The notes: generated by a model from the letters alone, not told the origin. DNA of 64,000 nt from Paenarthrobacter ilicis (GCF_016907545.1 NZ_JAFBCD010000001.1:1550001-1614000); one strand, 5' to 3'. Counted from the first letter of the stretch, positions 43,446 through 53,239 are shown. Translations and numbers: made by a program.

Positions 43446-43484
43446 GGTGATGTATATCACCAACGGCTCAATGATGGATATCAC
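43446..43484. promoter_or_regulatory. Direct pair of CRP/GlxR-like sites between the kinase gene and dctA
   Basis: GGTGATGTATATCACC (43446-43461) fits the GTGAnnTAnnTCAC half-site pattern of CRP/GlxR sites. A second copy, ATGATGGATATCAC (43471-43484), follows 24 bp later. CRP-type binding and binding by the CitB-type regulator are both possible. Confidence 0.55.
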
Positions 43485-43553
43485 ACAAGGGCAGCGGAGT
43501 GGACATCAGTGCAGGACCGCAGCGCCTTACACAGTATCCAGAAGGAGAATCCC

Positions 43554-44897
43554 ATGACCTCTCAACGTGGAGAGTCGGCAGTCGCTGTCAAACGTGGCCG
43601 CAAGGGACTTGATAAGTCCCACTACCTGTACATCGCCGTGATCCTGGCAGTTGTGCTGGGTGCCGTCGTAGGCCTGTTGTTCCCCGAAGTCGGCAAGTCG
43701 CTGAAGCCCCTGGGTGACGGGTTCATCAAGCTCATCAAGATGATGATCGCCCCAGTGATCTTCTGCACCATCGTCCTTGGTATTGGCTCCATCGCCAAGG
43801 CGGCAACTGTCGGCAAGGTCGGCGGACTGGCCCTTGGCTACTTCGTGGCGATGTCCACCTTCGCCTTGGCCATCGGCCTTGTGGTGGGAAACCTCATCCA
43901 CCCGGGTGAGGGACTCAAACTGACGCCTTATGACCCCAACAAGAAGGCTGCAACGGACAGCACCGCTGACTTCCTCCTGGGAATCATCCCCAGCGACATC
44001 CCTGTACTGCCCACGCTCCTGGCGGCCATCCTGGTGGGCTTCGCGCTCCAGAAGATGGGCAAGGACGGCGCTCCCATCCTGAAGGCCATCGGCCACGGCC
44101 AGCGACTCGTTTTCCGCATCCTCATCATGATCATGTGGCTCGCCCCCGTGGGTGCCTTCGGCGCTATCGCCGCTGTGGTTGGTGCCACCGGCGCGCAGGC
44201 GATCTTCAGCATGTTCACCCTGATGCTGGCCTTCTACATCACCTGCGCACTCTTCATCGTGGTCATCCTGGGTACGCTGCTCCGCGTTGTGGCCGGCGTC
44301 AACATCTTCAAGCTCATGAAGTACCTGGCCCGCGAGTACCTCCTCATCTTCTCCACCTCGTCCTCCGAGGCCGCGCTTCCCCGCCTCATTGCAAAGATGG
44401 AACACTTGGGTGTTTCCAAGCCGGTGGTTGGCGTGACGGTACCTACGGGTTACTCGTTCAACCTTGACGGAACCGCCATCTACCTGACCATGGCTTCCCT
44501 GTTCGTGGCCAACGCCATGGGCACCCCGCTTGACCTCGGTGCCCAGATCTCACTCCTGATCTTCATGATCATCGCCTCCAAGGGTGCGGCCGGCGTCACC
44601 GGTGCCGGCCTGGCAACCCTGGCCGCAGGCCTCCAGGCCCACAAGCCGGAACTGCTGGGCGGCGTGGGCATGATCGTTGGAATCGACCGCTTCATGTCCG
44701 AGGCTCGCGCCTTGACCAACTTCACGGGCAACGCCGTGGCTACGGTCCTGATCGGTACTTGGGTCAAGGAAATCGACAACGGCCGGGTTGAGCGGGTTCT
44801 GTCCGGAAACGAACCGTTCGACGAGCAGACCATGATCGCCCACGGTGACAACGAGGTTGCCGCCGAAGGTGAGCCGCGCGAGAAGGCAACTGTCTAG
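43554..44897 (+). CDS. dctA: C4-dicarboxylate:cation symporter (DctA)
   Basis: 447 aa from the ATG at 43554, which follows AGAAGGAG; the frame opens earlier but without a ribosome site. It belongs to the DAACS family. Eight helices and two re-entrant hairpins are suggested by hydrophobicity. The diagnostic STSSSEAALPRLIAKME and GYSFNLDGTAIYLTMASLFVANAMG motifs (NLDGT in place of NMDGT) form the substrate site. It imports succinate, fumarate and malate with protons or Na+. It is divergent from the CitA-like kinase gene with two CRP-like sites between. Hydrophilic N- and C-terminal tails lie in the cytoplasm. Confidence 0.95.
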   Translation: MTSQRGESAVAVKRGRKGLDKSHYLYIAVILAVVLGAVVGLLFPEVGKSLKPLGDGFIKLIKMMIAPVIFCTIVLGIGSIAKAATVGKVGGLALGYFVAMSTFALAIGLVVGNLIHPGEGLKLTPYDPNKKAATDSTADFLLGIIPSDIPVLPTLLAAILVGFALQKMGKDGAPILKAIGHGQRLVFRILIMIMWLAPVGAFGAIAAVVGATGAQAIFSMFTLMLAFYITCALFIVVILGTLLRVVAGVNIFKLMKYLAREYLLIFSTSSSEAALPRLIAKMEHLGVSKPVVGVTVPTGYSFNLDGTAIYLTMASLFVANAMGTPLDLGAQISLLIFMIIASKGAAGVTGAGLATLAAGLQAHKPELLGGVGMIVGIDRFMSEARALTNFTGNAVATVLIGTWVKEIDNGRVERVLSGNEPFDEQTMIAHGDNEVAAEGEPREKATV

Positions 44898-44925
44898 CAG
44901 CAAACTCTCCACCCAGTCCTGATTC

Positions 44926-44961
44926 AGCGAAGGCCGGTACCGTCAAGGTGCCGGCCTTCGC
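44926..44961 (+). terminator. Terminator-like hairpin after dctA
   Basis: GCGAAGGCCGGTACC (44926-44940), a 6-nt loop, and GGTGCCGGCCTTCGC (44947-44961) pair over 15 bp with one U:G. The T-run is poor, so termination may be weak. Confidence 0.7.
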
Positions 44962-45150
44962 TGTCCTGCGGCCGGGGGCAAGGAACGCCGCAGCAACCTT
45001 CGACCTCAACCAGAAGGTCAAGGCTCACTCGGGGGACAAAGTCAAGTTCCCCGAATTACCGTGTCGGGGCCTGTAGCCTAAAGGGGTAGCAGCGCTGCAG
45101 CCGGGGGCGCAGCGGCAGGGAAGATCGTCGTCGAAAGAGTGGTTAGATAC

Positions 45151-46050
45151 GTGAGCAACGAACGGGGTTCCGCAACGCTGGAAGGTACCGGGCTCGATCT
45201 GGAAGACGCCATCATGGGGCCCACGGGCCGCCCTTACCGCGAGTTTCCGGAACCTGCTCCGCTTGCTTCCCACGGGCCGGCCAGGGTCATCGCCATGGTC
45301 AACCAAAAAGGCGGAGTGGGCAAAACGACATCAACCATCAACCTTGCAGCGGCGCTTGCTGAATTCGGCAGGCGTGTCCTGTTGGTGGACTTCGACCCCC
45401 AGGGTGCACTGTCTGCCGGCCTGGGAGCCAACCCCCATGAACTGGACCTCACGGTCTACAACGTGCTGATGGACCGCAAGGTGGACATCCGCGATGCCAT
45501 CCAGCACACCGGCGTTGAAGGCGTGGACCTGCTGCCCGCCAACATCGATCTCTCCGCGGCCGAAGTCCAGTTGGTCAATGAAGTGGCTCGCGAGCAAGTC
45601 CTGGACCGCGCACTGAAGAGCGTTGAAGACGATTACGACGTCGTCCTCATCGACTGCCAGCCGTCGCTGGGCCTTTTGACCGTCAATGCCCTGACCGCAG
45701 CGCATGGCGTGATCATCCCGCTGATCTGCGAGTTCTTCGCCCTGCGTGCAGTGGCCCTTCTGGTTGAAACCATCGAGAAGGTCCAGGACCGCCTCAACCC
45801 ACGCCTTCAGGTGGATGGCGTGCTGGCCACCATGTACGACGCCCGCACCCTGCACAGCCGCGAAGTCATCACCCGCCTGGTGGAAGCTTTTGGGGACAAG
45901 GTCTTCGAAACGGTCATCAAGCGGTCCATCAAATTTGCTGACGCGACCGTTGCGGCGGAGCCGATCACCAGCTACGCCGGCAACCACATTGGTGCTGATG
46001 CGTACCGCCGCTTGGCCAAGGAGCTGATCTCGCGCGGCGGCGCCCCCTGA
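45151..46050 (+). CDS. ParA-family ATPase linked to condensin genes
   Basis: 299 aa from the GTG at 45151; a GTG at 45139 is an in-frame alternative. After about 48 variable residues the deviant Walker A motif NQKGGVGKTTSTINLAA appears, then VDFDPQGALSAGLG and the Walker B strand DDYDVVLIDCQPSLGLLTVNAL. It is followed within 5 nt by scpA and then scpB, as in Rv1708-Rv1710. No parB or parS is nearby, so this is the segregation-associated ParA of the scp cluster rather than the origin ParA. The name parA is avoided because the partner is unknown. Confidence 0.9.
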   Translation: MSNERGSATLEGTGLDLEDAIMGPTGRPYREFPEPAPLASHGPARVIAMVNQKGGVGKTTSTINLAAALAEFGRRVLLVDFDPQGALSAGLGANPHELDLTVYNVLMDRKVDIRDAIQHTGVEGVDLLPANIDLSAAEVQLVNEVAREQVLDRALKSVEDDYDVVLIDCQPSLGLLTVNALTAAHGVIIPLICEFFALRAVALLVETIEKVQDRLNPRLQVDGVLATMYDARTLHSREVITRLVEAFGDKVFETVIKRSIKFADATVAAEPITSYAGNHIGADAYRRLAKELISRGGAP

Positions 46051-46054
46051 TCTG

Positions 46055-46957
46055 GTGGCATCACCCCTGGAAACAGCATCCGACGCCGTTGCCTCCGATT
46101 CCCGCAAGCAGGGGTTTGAGGTCCGGTTGGCCAACTTCACCGGCCCCTTTGATCTGCTGCTGGGCCTGATTTCCAAACACAAACTGGACATCACCGAAGT
46201 GGCGTTGGCCACTGTCACCGATGAATTCATCAAATACATCCGCGGCCTGCAAAAACTGGGCGGGGATTGGGCCCTGGATGAGGCCAGCGAGTTCCTGGTG
46301 ATAGCTGCCACCTTGCTGGACCTCAAGGCGGCCAGGCTGCTTCCCGCCGGGGAAGTGGAAGACGCGGAAGATGTTGCCCTGTTGGAAGCGCGGGACCTTC
46401 TCTTTGCCCGCCTGCTGCAATACAAGGCCTTCAAGCAAGTAGCGGGCATGCTGGGGCAAACCCTGGAAGAGGAAGCCAAACGCTACCCCCGGCAGGTATC
46501 CCTGGAGAGCCACTTCGCGGCGCTCCTGCCGGAACTGGTGTGGAGGCACACGCCCGAACAATTTGCGGAACTTGCTGCCAAAGCGCTCACCCCCAAGGAC
46601 ACCTCGCCTGCGGAAGTTGGCTTGGATCACCTGCACGCGCCTCCGGTCAGCGTCAAGGAGCAGGCCGAATTGATCGGCCACCTGTTGCGGCTGGGCCCGC
46701 CTCTTTCCTTCCACGCACTGATTGCCGACGCCGGAACCACCTTGGTGGTGGTGGCCCGCTTCCTGGCCCTGCTGGAGATGTTCAGGGACCGGGTGGTGGA
46801 CTTCGACCAATCCGGACCCCTGGCCGAACTGGTGGTGCGTTGGACCGGCGATGACCTGGAATGGGACAGCTCGAAATTGAGCGAGGAGTACCAAACGGCG
46901 CCGGAGACACCCCTGGAGACTAAAGCACATGAAGGCGGGAGAGCCACCGATGAGTGA
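46055..46957 (+). CDS. scpA: Segregation and condensation protein A
   Basis: 300 aa. This is the kleisin subunit that bridges SMC heads. The N-terminal FEVRLANFTGPFDLLLGLISKHKLDITEVALATVTDEFIKYI is the conserved ScpA start. The C-terminal winged-helix region includes VVARFLALLEMFRDRVVDFDQ. The GTG at 46055 lies 5 nt after the parA-like stop. It overlaps scpB by a few bases. Confidence 0.94.
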   Translation: MASPLETASDAVASDSRKQGFEVRLANFTGPFDLLLGLISKHKLDITEVALATVTDEFIKYIRGLQKLGGDWALDEASEFLVIAATLLDLKAARLLPAGEVEDAEDVALLEARDLLFARLLQYKAFKQVAGMLGQTLEEEAKRYPRQVSLESHFAALLPELVWRHTPEQFAELAAKALTPKDTSPAEVGLDHLHAPPVSVKEQAELIGHLLRLGPPLSFHALIADAGTTLVVVARFLALLEMFRDRVVDFDQSGPLAELVVRWTGDDLEWDSSKLSEEYQTAPETPLETKAHEGGRATDE

Positions 46958-47606
46958 GCAGGCAGCGGAGCAGGATGGCCTGAGTGAACTTGAGGCGCTG
47001 CCCGGTGGTGCCAAGGCCGCACTGGAGGCTGTGCTCATGGTCATCGACGAGCCGGCCAGCCCGGAGGAGTTGGCGGCCGGGCTCAACGTGACGGTGGCCG
47101 TCGTCGAGAATTTGCTGCATGACCTGCAGCGGGAGTATAGCGGCTATACTGTTAAAGCCCCGGACGTGGATGCTGTTGGCTTTGCCAATGCCAGCACCGC
47201 ACCCCGGGGTTTTGAATTGCGGAACGTTGCCGGCGGGTGGCGCATCTATTCGCGGTCCGATTTTGCCGGGATCGTGGGGAGGTTCGTCCTTGAGGGGCAG
47301 ACCACCAGGTTGACTCAGGCTGCGCTTGAGACGCTGGCGGTGGTTGCCTACAGGCAGCCGGTCTCCAGGGCCCGGGTTTCCGCAATTCGAGGCGTCAACG
47401 TCGATTCCGTGGTCAGGACCCTCATCCAACGGGGGCTGATTGAAGACTGCGGAAATGATCCCGAGTCGGGGGCTGTCCTCTACAGGACAACCTCGTATTT
47501 CCTGGAACGGATGGGCATTGGTTCAGTGGCTGAACTGCCACAGCTTTCGCCCCACCTTCCAGGCCTGGAGGGGATCGATGAGTACTACGACGCCAGCCGG
47601 ATGTAG
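46950..47606 (+). CDS. scpB: Segregation and condensation protein B
   Basis: 218 aa from the ATG at 46950, which has GGGAG upstream; an ATG at 46929 is also in frame. ScpB dimers bind ScpA and regulate the SMC complex. Two winged-helix domains are visible: EAVLMVIDEPASPEELAAGLNV (about 25-46), and LTQAALETLAVVAYRQPVSRARVSAIRGVNVDSVVRTLIQRGLIE (about 120-165), the family signature. It overlaps scpA by 8 nt. Confidence 0.94.
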   Translation: MSEQAAEQDGLSELEALPGGAKAALEAVLMVIDEPASPEELAAGLNVTVAVVENLLHDLQREYSGYTVKAPDVDAVGFANASTAPRGFELRNVAGGWRIYSRSDFAGIVGRFVLEGQTTRLTQAALETLAVVAYRQPVSRARVSAIRGVNVDSVVRTLIQRGLIEDCGNDPESGAVLYRTTSYFLERMGIGSVAELPQLSPHLPGLEGIDEYYDASRM

Positions 47607-47660
47607 CCAGTGGCTGCAGCGGCGCAGAGAGAATTTTGATTTACTACACAAGGACGGGTC

Positions 47661-48872
47661 ATGACACAGGCGGGACGCCAGAGTTCACCACGTAACGGTT
47701 CGGGTCGCAACGGCTCCGGGCGCAATGAAGGCAAGGGCGGCAGCGGCCGCTCCTCTGCCGGCGGCTTCTCGGGCCGCAGCGGAGGTGCCGGCGCAGGAAA
47801 GCGCACCTTCCCCCAGGGCGAGGGCCGCCCTTTCAAGGCTTCAAAGCCCCGCGAAGCAGCGCCCTTCGATCCCGACAACCCCACATCAGCTTCGGATTTC
47901 GAGCGCCGACAGGCCGCGCAGTCCGCAAAGCCTTTCCGCAAACCCGGCTCCAACAAGCCCGGCTTCGGCAAGGCCCCCGGCACTCCCGGGGCCATCAAGC
48001 CCAAAACCAAGCAGACCAAGCAGTTCGGTTCCAAGGCGTTCGGCAGCGAACGCTTTGGCCAGAGTCTGGGACCCATCCGGAAGCCGGCGCGCAACCGCGG
48101 CCCGCAGCGGGATGTCCCGCAGTCCGAGCTCCACGACGCCGATGGCGTGCGGCTCCAGAAAGTCATGGCCCAGGCGGGCGTGGCTTCCCGCCGCGTGTGC
48201 GAGGAAATGATCCTTGAAGGACGCGTCGAGGTTGATGGACAGGTAACCACCGAGCTCGGTGTCCGCGTGGATCCCACGGCCGCTGTGATCCACGTTGATG
48301 GCATCCGCATCCAGCTTGACGAGACCTTGGTGTACATGGTCTTCAACAAGCCCAAGGGTGTTGTTTCCACCATGGAGGATCCCGAGGGCCGTCCTTGCGT
48401 CAGCGACTTCCTCAAGAACAACAAGAACAAGGGCGAACGCCTGTTCCACGTAGGCCGCCTCGACGTCGCCACCGAGGGTCTGCTGCTGCTGACCAACGAC
48501 GGCGAACTTGCCAACCGCCTTACCCACCCTTCCTATGAGGTGCCCAAGACGTACCTGGTACAGGTGCGCGGCCCGTTCCCCCAGGGCGTGGGAGCGAAAC
48601 TCAAGAGCGGTGTGGAGCTCGAAGACGGCTTTGCCGCAGTGGACTCCTTCAAACTGGTGGACTCCACTCCGGGCCACGTGCTCATTGAGGTTGTGCTGCA
48701 CTCCGGCAAGAACCGCATTGTGCGCCGCATGTTTGACGCTGTCGGGTTCCCCGTGGAGCGTCTGGTCCGCGTCAAGGTTGGTCCCATCGGCCTGGGCGAC
48801 CAGCGCCAGGGCAGCATCCGCAACCTCGGCAGGCAGGAAGTCGGGCACCTTCTGGCATCAGTAGGGCTCTAG
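47661..48872 (+). CDS. rluB: Ribosomal large-subunit pseudouridine synthase with long disordered N-terminus
   Basis: 403 aa. About 155 N-terminal residues are Gly/Ser/Arg/Lys-rich and probably disordered (GSGRNGSGRNEGKGGSGRSS, later KPGSNKPGFGKAPGTPG). Then comes an S4 domain (RLQKVMAQAGVASRRVCEEMILEGRVEVDG) and an RsuA/RluB catalytic domain with the active Asp in FHVGRLDVATEGLLLLTNDGEL and KNRIVRRMFDAVGFPVERLVRV. It modifies 23S rRNA near position 2605 by family analogy. Located after scpB as in Rv1711. Confidence 0.92.
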   Translation: MTQAGRQSSPRNGSGRNGSGRNEGKGGSGRSSAGGFSGRSGGAGAGKRTFPQGEGRPFKASKPREAAPFDPDNPTSASDFERRQAAQSAKPFRKPGSNKPGFGKAPGTPGAIKPKTKQTKQFGSKAFGSERFGQSLGPIRKPARNRGPQRDVPQSELHDADGVRLQKVMAQAGVASRRVCEEMILEGRVEVDGQVTTELGVRVDPTAAVIHVDGIRIQLDETLVYMVFNKPKGVVSTMEDPEGRPCVSDFLKNNKNKGERLFHVGRLDVATEGLLLLTNDGELANRLTHPSYEVPKTYLVQVRGPFPQGVGAKLKSGVELEDGFAAVDSFKLVDSTPGHVLIEVVLHSGKNRIVRRMFDAVGFPVERLVRVKVGPIGLGDQRQGSIRNLGRQEVGHLLASVGL

Positions 48873-48875
48873 GAC

Positions 48876-49982
48876 ATGTCCGCTTTCGGTACCCACGGCC
48901 GGGGCCACCTCATGGGCCCCGTCGTCGTTCTGGGCACGGGTCTTCTCGGAGCCAGCATTGGCCTTGGCCTGCGAGGCAGGGGAGTTCCTGTCTTCTTGTT
49001 CGATCCTTCCCCCACCAACCAAGCCGTTGCGGTGGATATCGGAGCGGGCCGGCCACTGACCGAATTGGACGGGCAGCCGCAACTGGTAGTGGTGGCTGCC
49101 CCGCCGGACGTTACTGCCGACGTCGTGGAGAAGGCCCTGGCTGACTACCCCACAGCCGTGGTGGTGGACATTGCCAGCGTCAAGGCCACTATCGGTACGC
49201 AACTGCGCGAACGCGGGGTGGACCTCACCCGGTACGTGGGCACACACCCCATGGCCGGCAGGGAGAAGTCCGGGCCGGTTGCTGCCAGGGGAGAGCTTTT
49301 CACGTCCATGCCGTGGGTTGTTTGCCCGTCGGAGCAGACCGGAAGTGAGGCTCTGCAGACTGCCCGTTCACTGGCCGGTGACCTGGGTGCGATCGTTTCC
49401 CAGTTCAGCGCGGACGAGCACGACGAGGCTGTGGCTTTGGTGTCGCACCTTCCGCAGGTAATGTCCTCCTTGCTGGCCAGCCGGCTGCAGGGAACGCCAC
49501 TCCATGCTCTTTCGCTGGCCGGCAACGGCCTGCGGGACACCACGCGCATAGCAGCCAGCGATCCCACCCTGTGGGTCCAGATCCTGGGCGGCAACGCGGA
49601 GAAGGTGGTGCAGATCCTGCACGGCGTGCGCGAGGACCTGAACAGGTTGATCGGCACCCTGGAAGAACCCACGGCCCCCGGCGCGAGGCTTGATCTGGCA
49701 CAGCTCATCAGTGAGGGAAATGCCGGGCAAGCGCGGATTCCGGGCAAGCACGGCGGACCACCGCAGGCGTACTCGTGGCTGACCATCCTGGTGGATGACC
49801 GGCCCGGCCAGATCGCCCACTTGCTGACCGAGATCGGTGAGATCGGCGTCAACGTCGAAGACCTGCGTCTTGACCACTCCTCCGGCCAGAACGTGGGCAT
49901 GGTGGAATTGTCGGTTCTCCCCAGTAAGCACGACCTCCTTGTTGAAGCTTTGACTGACCGTGGATGGCGGGTACTGCAGTAA
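48876..49982 (+). CDS. tyrA: Prephenate dehydrogenase with ACT domain
   Basis: 368 aa. It oxidises prephenate to 4-hydroxyphenylpyruvate for tyrosine. The NAD site is VVVLGTGLLGASIGLGLRGRG (residues 16-36). The catalytic His region is THPMAGREKSGPVAARGELF. A C-terminal ACT domain (about 295-365, WLTILVDDRPGQIAHLLTEIG) suggests feedback control by an amino acid. It follows rluB by 3 nt and shares one base with cmk, so it is cotranscribed with growth genes rather than with other aromatic genes. Confidence 0.94.
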   Translation: MSAFGTHGRGHLMGPVVVLGTGLLGASIGLGLRGRGVPVFLFDPSPTNQAVAVDIGAGRPLTELDGQPQLVVVAAPPDVTADVVEKALADYPTAVVVDIASVKATIGTQLRERGVDLTRYVGTHPMAGREKSGPVAARGELFTSMPWVVCPSEQTGSEALQTARSLAGDLGAIVSQFSADEHDEAVALVSHLPQVMSSLLASRLQGTPLHALSLAGNGLRDTTRIAASDPTLWVQILGGNAEKVVQILHGVREDLNRLIGTLEEPTAPGARLDLAQLISEGNAGQARIPGKHGGPPQAYSWLTILVDDRPGQIAHLLTEIGEIGVNVEDLRLDHSSGQNVGMVELSVLPSKHDLLVEALTDRGWRVLQ

Positions 49983-50695
49983 TGACACGTGAATTTTTTG
50001 GCCCTGAGACGGTCGCCCGTCCCGGCAAGCCGTTGGTCATTGCCATTGATGGCCCGTCCGGGTCCGGCAAGTCGAGCGTCAGCAAGGAGGTGGCCAGGCG
50101 CTTGAAGCTTGCCTACCTGGACACCGGTGCAATGTACCGTGCCCTCACTTGGTACTGCCTCAAAACCGGAGTGGACCTGCAGGACGGCGCCGCCGTCGAG
50201 GAAGCCTCCAAGAAGATTCCCTTGGAAATCAGCACATCGACGGACACGGAGTATGTGGCTGTTGACGGGACCGACATCACCGAGGAGATCCGGGACCCCC
50301 GGATTTCTTCTTCCGTGAGTGCCGTTGCCACCACTCTGGGAGCCCGTACCGAGTTGATCAGGCGCCAGCGTGAATTGATCGACCAGCACCACCGCCGAAT
50401 GGTGGTGGAAGGACGCGACATCACCACCGTCGTCGTCCCCAATGCGGAGGTACGCATGCTCCTGACCGCCAGTGAGGAAGCGCGGCTGCGGCGTCGTGGA
50501 ATCCAGCTCGGCGGGACGCAGACCAAAGAACAACTGGCCGCCCAGGTAACCCAACGCGATGCGAAGGATTCCACGGTGGTCAACTTCATGCAGGCTGCCA
50601 ACGGCGTAGTGACGCTGGATTCCTCGGACCTTGATTTCGACGAAACCGTGGACACTGCCTTGGCAATTGTCAGCAAGGTCATCTATGGCGATTGA
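49982..50695 (+). CDS. cmk: Cytidylate kinase
   Basis: 237 aa from the ATG at 49982, sharing one base with the tyrA stop. It phosphorylates CMP and dCMP. The P-loop is AIDGPSGSGKSSVSKEVARRL (about residues 22-42), and the CMP-binding segment YLDTGAMYRALTWYCL follows. The TLGARTELIRRQRELI and RRMVVEGRDITTVVVPNAEVRMLLTA blocks are typical. Same place as Rv1712, before der. Confidence 0.96.
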   Translation: MTREFFGPETVARPGKPLVIAIDGPSGSGKSSVSKEVARRLKLAYLDTGAMYRALTWYCLKTGVDLQDGAAVEEASKKIPLEISTSTDTEYVAVDGTDITEEIRDPRISSSVSAVATTLGARTELIRRQRELIDQHHRRMVVEGRDITTVVVPNAEVRMLLTASEEARLRRRGIQLGGTQTKEQLAAQVTQRDAKDSTVVNFMQAANGVVTLDSSDLDFDETVDTALAIVSKVIYGD

Positions 50696-51434
50696 CAATG
50701 CCGTCTCCCTTCCCGCTGCGTGGTCCCGGCTGTGGACCAGGCCCGTCGGCTGGATCCTGGACCACGTCCTCTACCGGACCGTGGTGACGGGCAAGAGCAA
50801 CGTCCCGGCTGCGGGGCCGGTGGTTTTCGCCGCCAACCACATCAGCTTCCTTGACGGTCCCGTCCTGTTTGGAGCCTCTCCCAGGCCCATGCATCTTCTG
50901 GTCAAGAAGGAGATGTTCAAGGGTTTCCTGGGCAGGGTCCTCTCCGGTTCGGGGCAGATACCCGTGGATCGCAGCGGTGACCGTGCCGCTTTGCACACCG
51001 CCAAAAAACTGCTCGACGCCGGCCGTTGCGTCGGGATTCTCCCCGAAGGTTCGCGGGGGAGCGGCTCAGCCGAAAACATCAGCAGCGGAGTAGCCTGGCT
51101 GGCCTTGAACTCCGCGGCAACAGTCATACCCGTTGCCATCCTTGGCACCCGCCAGGGAGACGAGCATCGGGACCATATTCCGAGGATGCGCCGGACGCTC
51201 TACGTGAGCTTCGGCGAATCCGTCACGGTGAAGCGCCGGAAAGGCGAACCGGGGCGTGTTTCAATGGACAGGGCGGCTGCGGACATCCGCGATGCCCTGG
51301 CCGAACACGTTCAGGGCGCCATCCGGGCAACGGGCCAGGGCTTGCCCAACGCGCCCGGGCCCGGTGACCACGCAGCACCGCCCATCAGCAGTAGCCGGGA
51401 CGCCGGCAGACCACCACTAAGGAAAGTGCAATGA
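50685..51434 (+). CDS. 1-acyl-glycerol-3-phosphate acyltransferase-like (PlsC family)
   Basis: 249 aa from the ATG at 50685, overlapping the cmk end by 11 nt. The acyltransferase motifs are [16 protein letters not shown] (NHxxxxD, about 42-57), QIPVDRSGD, and [10 protein letters not shown] (PEGxR, about 114-123). It would acylate lysophosphatidate at the inner membrane. A hydrophobic amphipathic N-terminus ([17 protein letters not shown]) may anchor it. The C-terminal 30 residues are Pro/Gly-rich. It sits between cmk and der, as in many actinobacteria. Confidence 0.88.
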   Translation: MAIDNAVSLPAAWSRLWTRPVGWILDHVLYRTVVTGKSNVPAAGPVVFAANHISFLDGPVLFGASPRPMHLLVKKEMFKGFLGRVLSGSGQIPVDRSGDRAALHTAKKLLDAGRCVGILPEGSRGSGSAENISSGVAWLALNSAATVIPVAILGTRQGDEHRDHIPRMRRTLYVSFGESVTVKRRKGEPGRVSMDRAAADIRDALAEHVQGAIRATGQGLPNAPGPGDHAAPPISSSRDAGRPPLRKVQ

Positions 51435-52981
51435 GCGATACGACTCAAAAATCCGGCCTCCATGGAGCCGGCGACGACGAATACACGCCCACCGGCACCG
51501 ACCAGGTGGCGGAGAACCTGGCTGCCCTTGATGATGATGAGGCCGAACTCCGCGCCGCATCGCTCCGCGCGGGCCTGGATGACTACGAGCTCGACGAGGA
51601 CGATGCCGCGCTCCTGAGCGGTGAATACGGCGACGAGGGCGACGAGGGTGAGCTCAAGCTGGATCCGGTCCTTGCCATCATTGGACGCCCCAACGTGGGC
51701 AAGTCCACCTTGGTGAACCGTATCCTTGGCCGTCGCGAGGCTGTGGTGGAGGACACCCCGGGTGTCACCCGTGACCGAGTGATGTACTCGGCCGATTGGA
51801 ACGGCCGCAACTTCACCCTGGTTGACACCGGTGGCTGGGAACATGATGCCAAGGGCATTCACGCACGCGTGGCAGAACAAGCTGAAATGGCTGTTGAACT
51901 CGCCGATGCAGTGCTCTTTGTGGTGGACTCCGCCGTGGGTGCGACAGCAACCGACGAGGGCGTCATGAAGATGCTCCGCAAGAGCAAGAAGCCGGTCATC
52001 ATGGTGGCCAACAAAGTGGACGACTTCGCACAGGAAGCCGACTCCGCCGCCCTGTGGGGTCTTGGTTTCGGCGAACCGTACCCTGTATCGGCCCTGCACG
52101 GCCGTGGTGTGGCCGATCTCCTGGACCACGTCATGGACACCCTGCCGGAGTACTCGCAAGTGGAAGGTGTGGACCGCTCAGGCGGACCGCGCCGGATCGC
52201 CCTGATCGGCCGTCCGAACGTTGGCAAGTCCTCGCTGCTGAACAAGCTCGCGGGTTCCGAACGTGTGGTGGTGGATCCTCTGGCCGGGACCACGCGTGAC
52301 CCCGTTGACGAATTCATCGAGTTGGGTGACCGTACCTGGCGTTTCGTGGATACTGCCGGTATCCGCCGCCGCCAGCACATGGCCCAGGGCGCGGACTTCT
52401 ACGCCTCGCTCCGTACCCAGGCTGCGCTCGAGAAGGCGGAGGTCGCCGTCGTGCTTCTCGCCGTGGACGAAGTCCTGAGCGAACAGGATGTCCGTATCCT
52501 CCAGCTGGCGATCGAGTCCGGACGTGCACTGGTGCTTGCTTTCAACAAATGGGACCTGCTGGACGACGAGCGCCGCAAGTACCTTGAGCGTGAGATCGAG
52601 CAGGACCTGGCGCACGTTGAATGGGCGCCCCGGGTGAACATCTCGGCGAAAACCGGTTGGCACAAGGACCGCCTGGTCCCTGCCCTGGACATCGCCCTGG
52701 AGAGCTGGGACCGCCGTATTCCGACGGGACGCTTGAACGCGTTCCTCGGCGAACTTGTTGCAGCGCATCCGCACCCCGTGCGCGGCGGCAAGCAGCCACG
52801 TATTCTCTTCGGCACACAGGCCTCCAGCCGCCCGCCGAAGTTTGTCCTCTTCACCACCGGGTTCCTGGACCCCGGATACCGTCGCTTCATCACCCGCCGC
52901 CTGCGCGAAACGTTCGGCTTCGAGGGTACGCCCATCGAGGTCAACATGCGTGTCCGCGAAAAGCGGGGCAAGAAGCGCTGA
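51431..52981 (+). CDS. der: Ribosome-assembly GTPase Der (EngA)
   Basis: 516 aa. Two tandem GTPase domains each have GRPNVGKS (near residues 85 and 258), with DTGGWE and DTAGIRRR switch regions and NKVD/NKWD base motifs. The C-terminal KH-like domain includes [37 protein letters not shown]. About 75 extra N-terminal residues are acidic ([26 protein letters not shown]), as in other actinobacterial Der proteins. It acts in 50S subunit assembly. Start overlaps the acyltransferase stop by 4 nt, and it ends the operon. Confidence 0.96.
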   Translation: MSDTTQKSGLHGAGDDEYTPTGTDQVAENLAALDDDEAELRAASLRAGLDDYELDEDDAALLSGEYGDEGDEGELKLDPVLAIIGRPNVGKSTLVNRILGRREAVVEDTPGVTRDRVMYSADWNGRNFTLVDTGGWEHDAKGIHARVAEQAEMAVELADAVLFVVDSAVGATATDEGVMKMLRKSKKPVIMVANKVDDFAQEADSAALWGLGFGEPYPVSALHGRGVADLLDHVMDTLPEYSQVEGVDRSGGPRRIALIGRPNVGKSSLLNKLAGSERVVVDPLAGTTRDPVDEFIELGDRTWRFVDTAGIRRRQHMAQGADFYASLRTQAALEKAEVAVVLLAVDEVLSEQDVRILQLAIESGRALVLAFNKWDLLDDERRKYLEREIEQDLAHVEWAPRVNISAKTGWHKDRLVPALDIALESWDRRIPTGRLNAFLGELVAAHPHPVRGGKQPRILFGTQASSRPPKFVLFTTGFLDPGYRRFITRRLRETFGFEGTPIEVNMRVREKRGKKR

Positions 52982-53121
52982 TGAGACGGGCATCACAGTC
53001 AGGAATGGCTCTGATGGCGTTGGCACCCTCCAACTTCGTGTAAGCTTTTGGAGGTGGTTCGGCCGGACTGCTTAGGTGGGACTCTTCGGAGGAAAACCTG
53101 GGCGGAGAACGGTGGAACCAG

Positions 53122-53198
<77 letters not shown>

Positions 53199-53199
53199 T

Positions 53200-53239
53200 A
53201 AAGGCCGGAATCACGCGGAAACGCGTGGTTCCGGCCTTT
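53200..53239 (+). terminator. Terminator after tRNA-Pro
   Basis: AAAGGCCGGAA (53200-53210) and CACGCG pair with CGCGTG and TTCCGGCCTTT, giving an 18-bp stem with one wobble and a GAAA tetraloop, just downstream of the tRNA. Confidence 0.9.
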
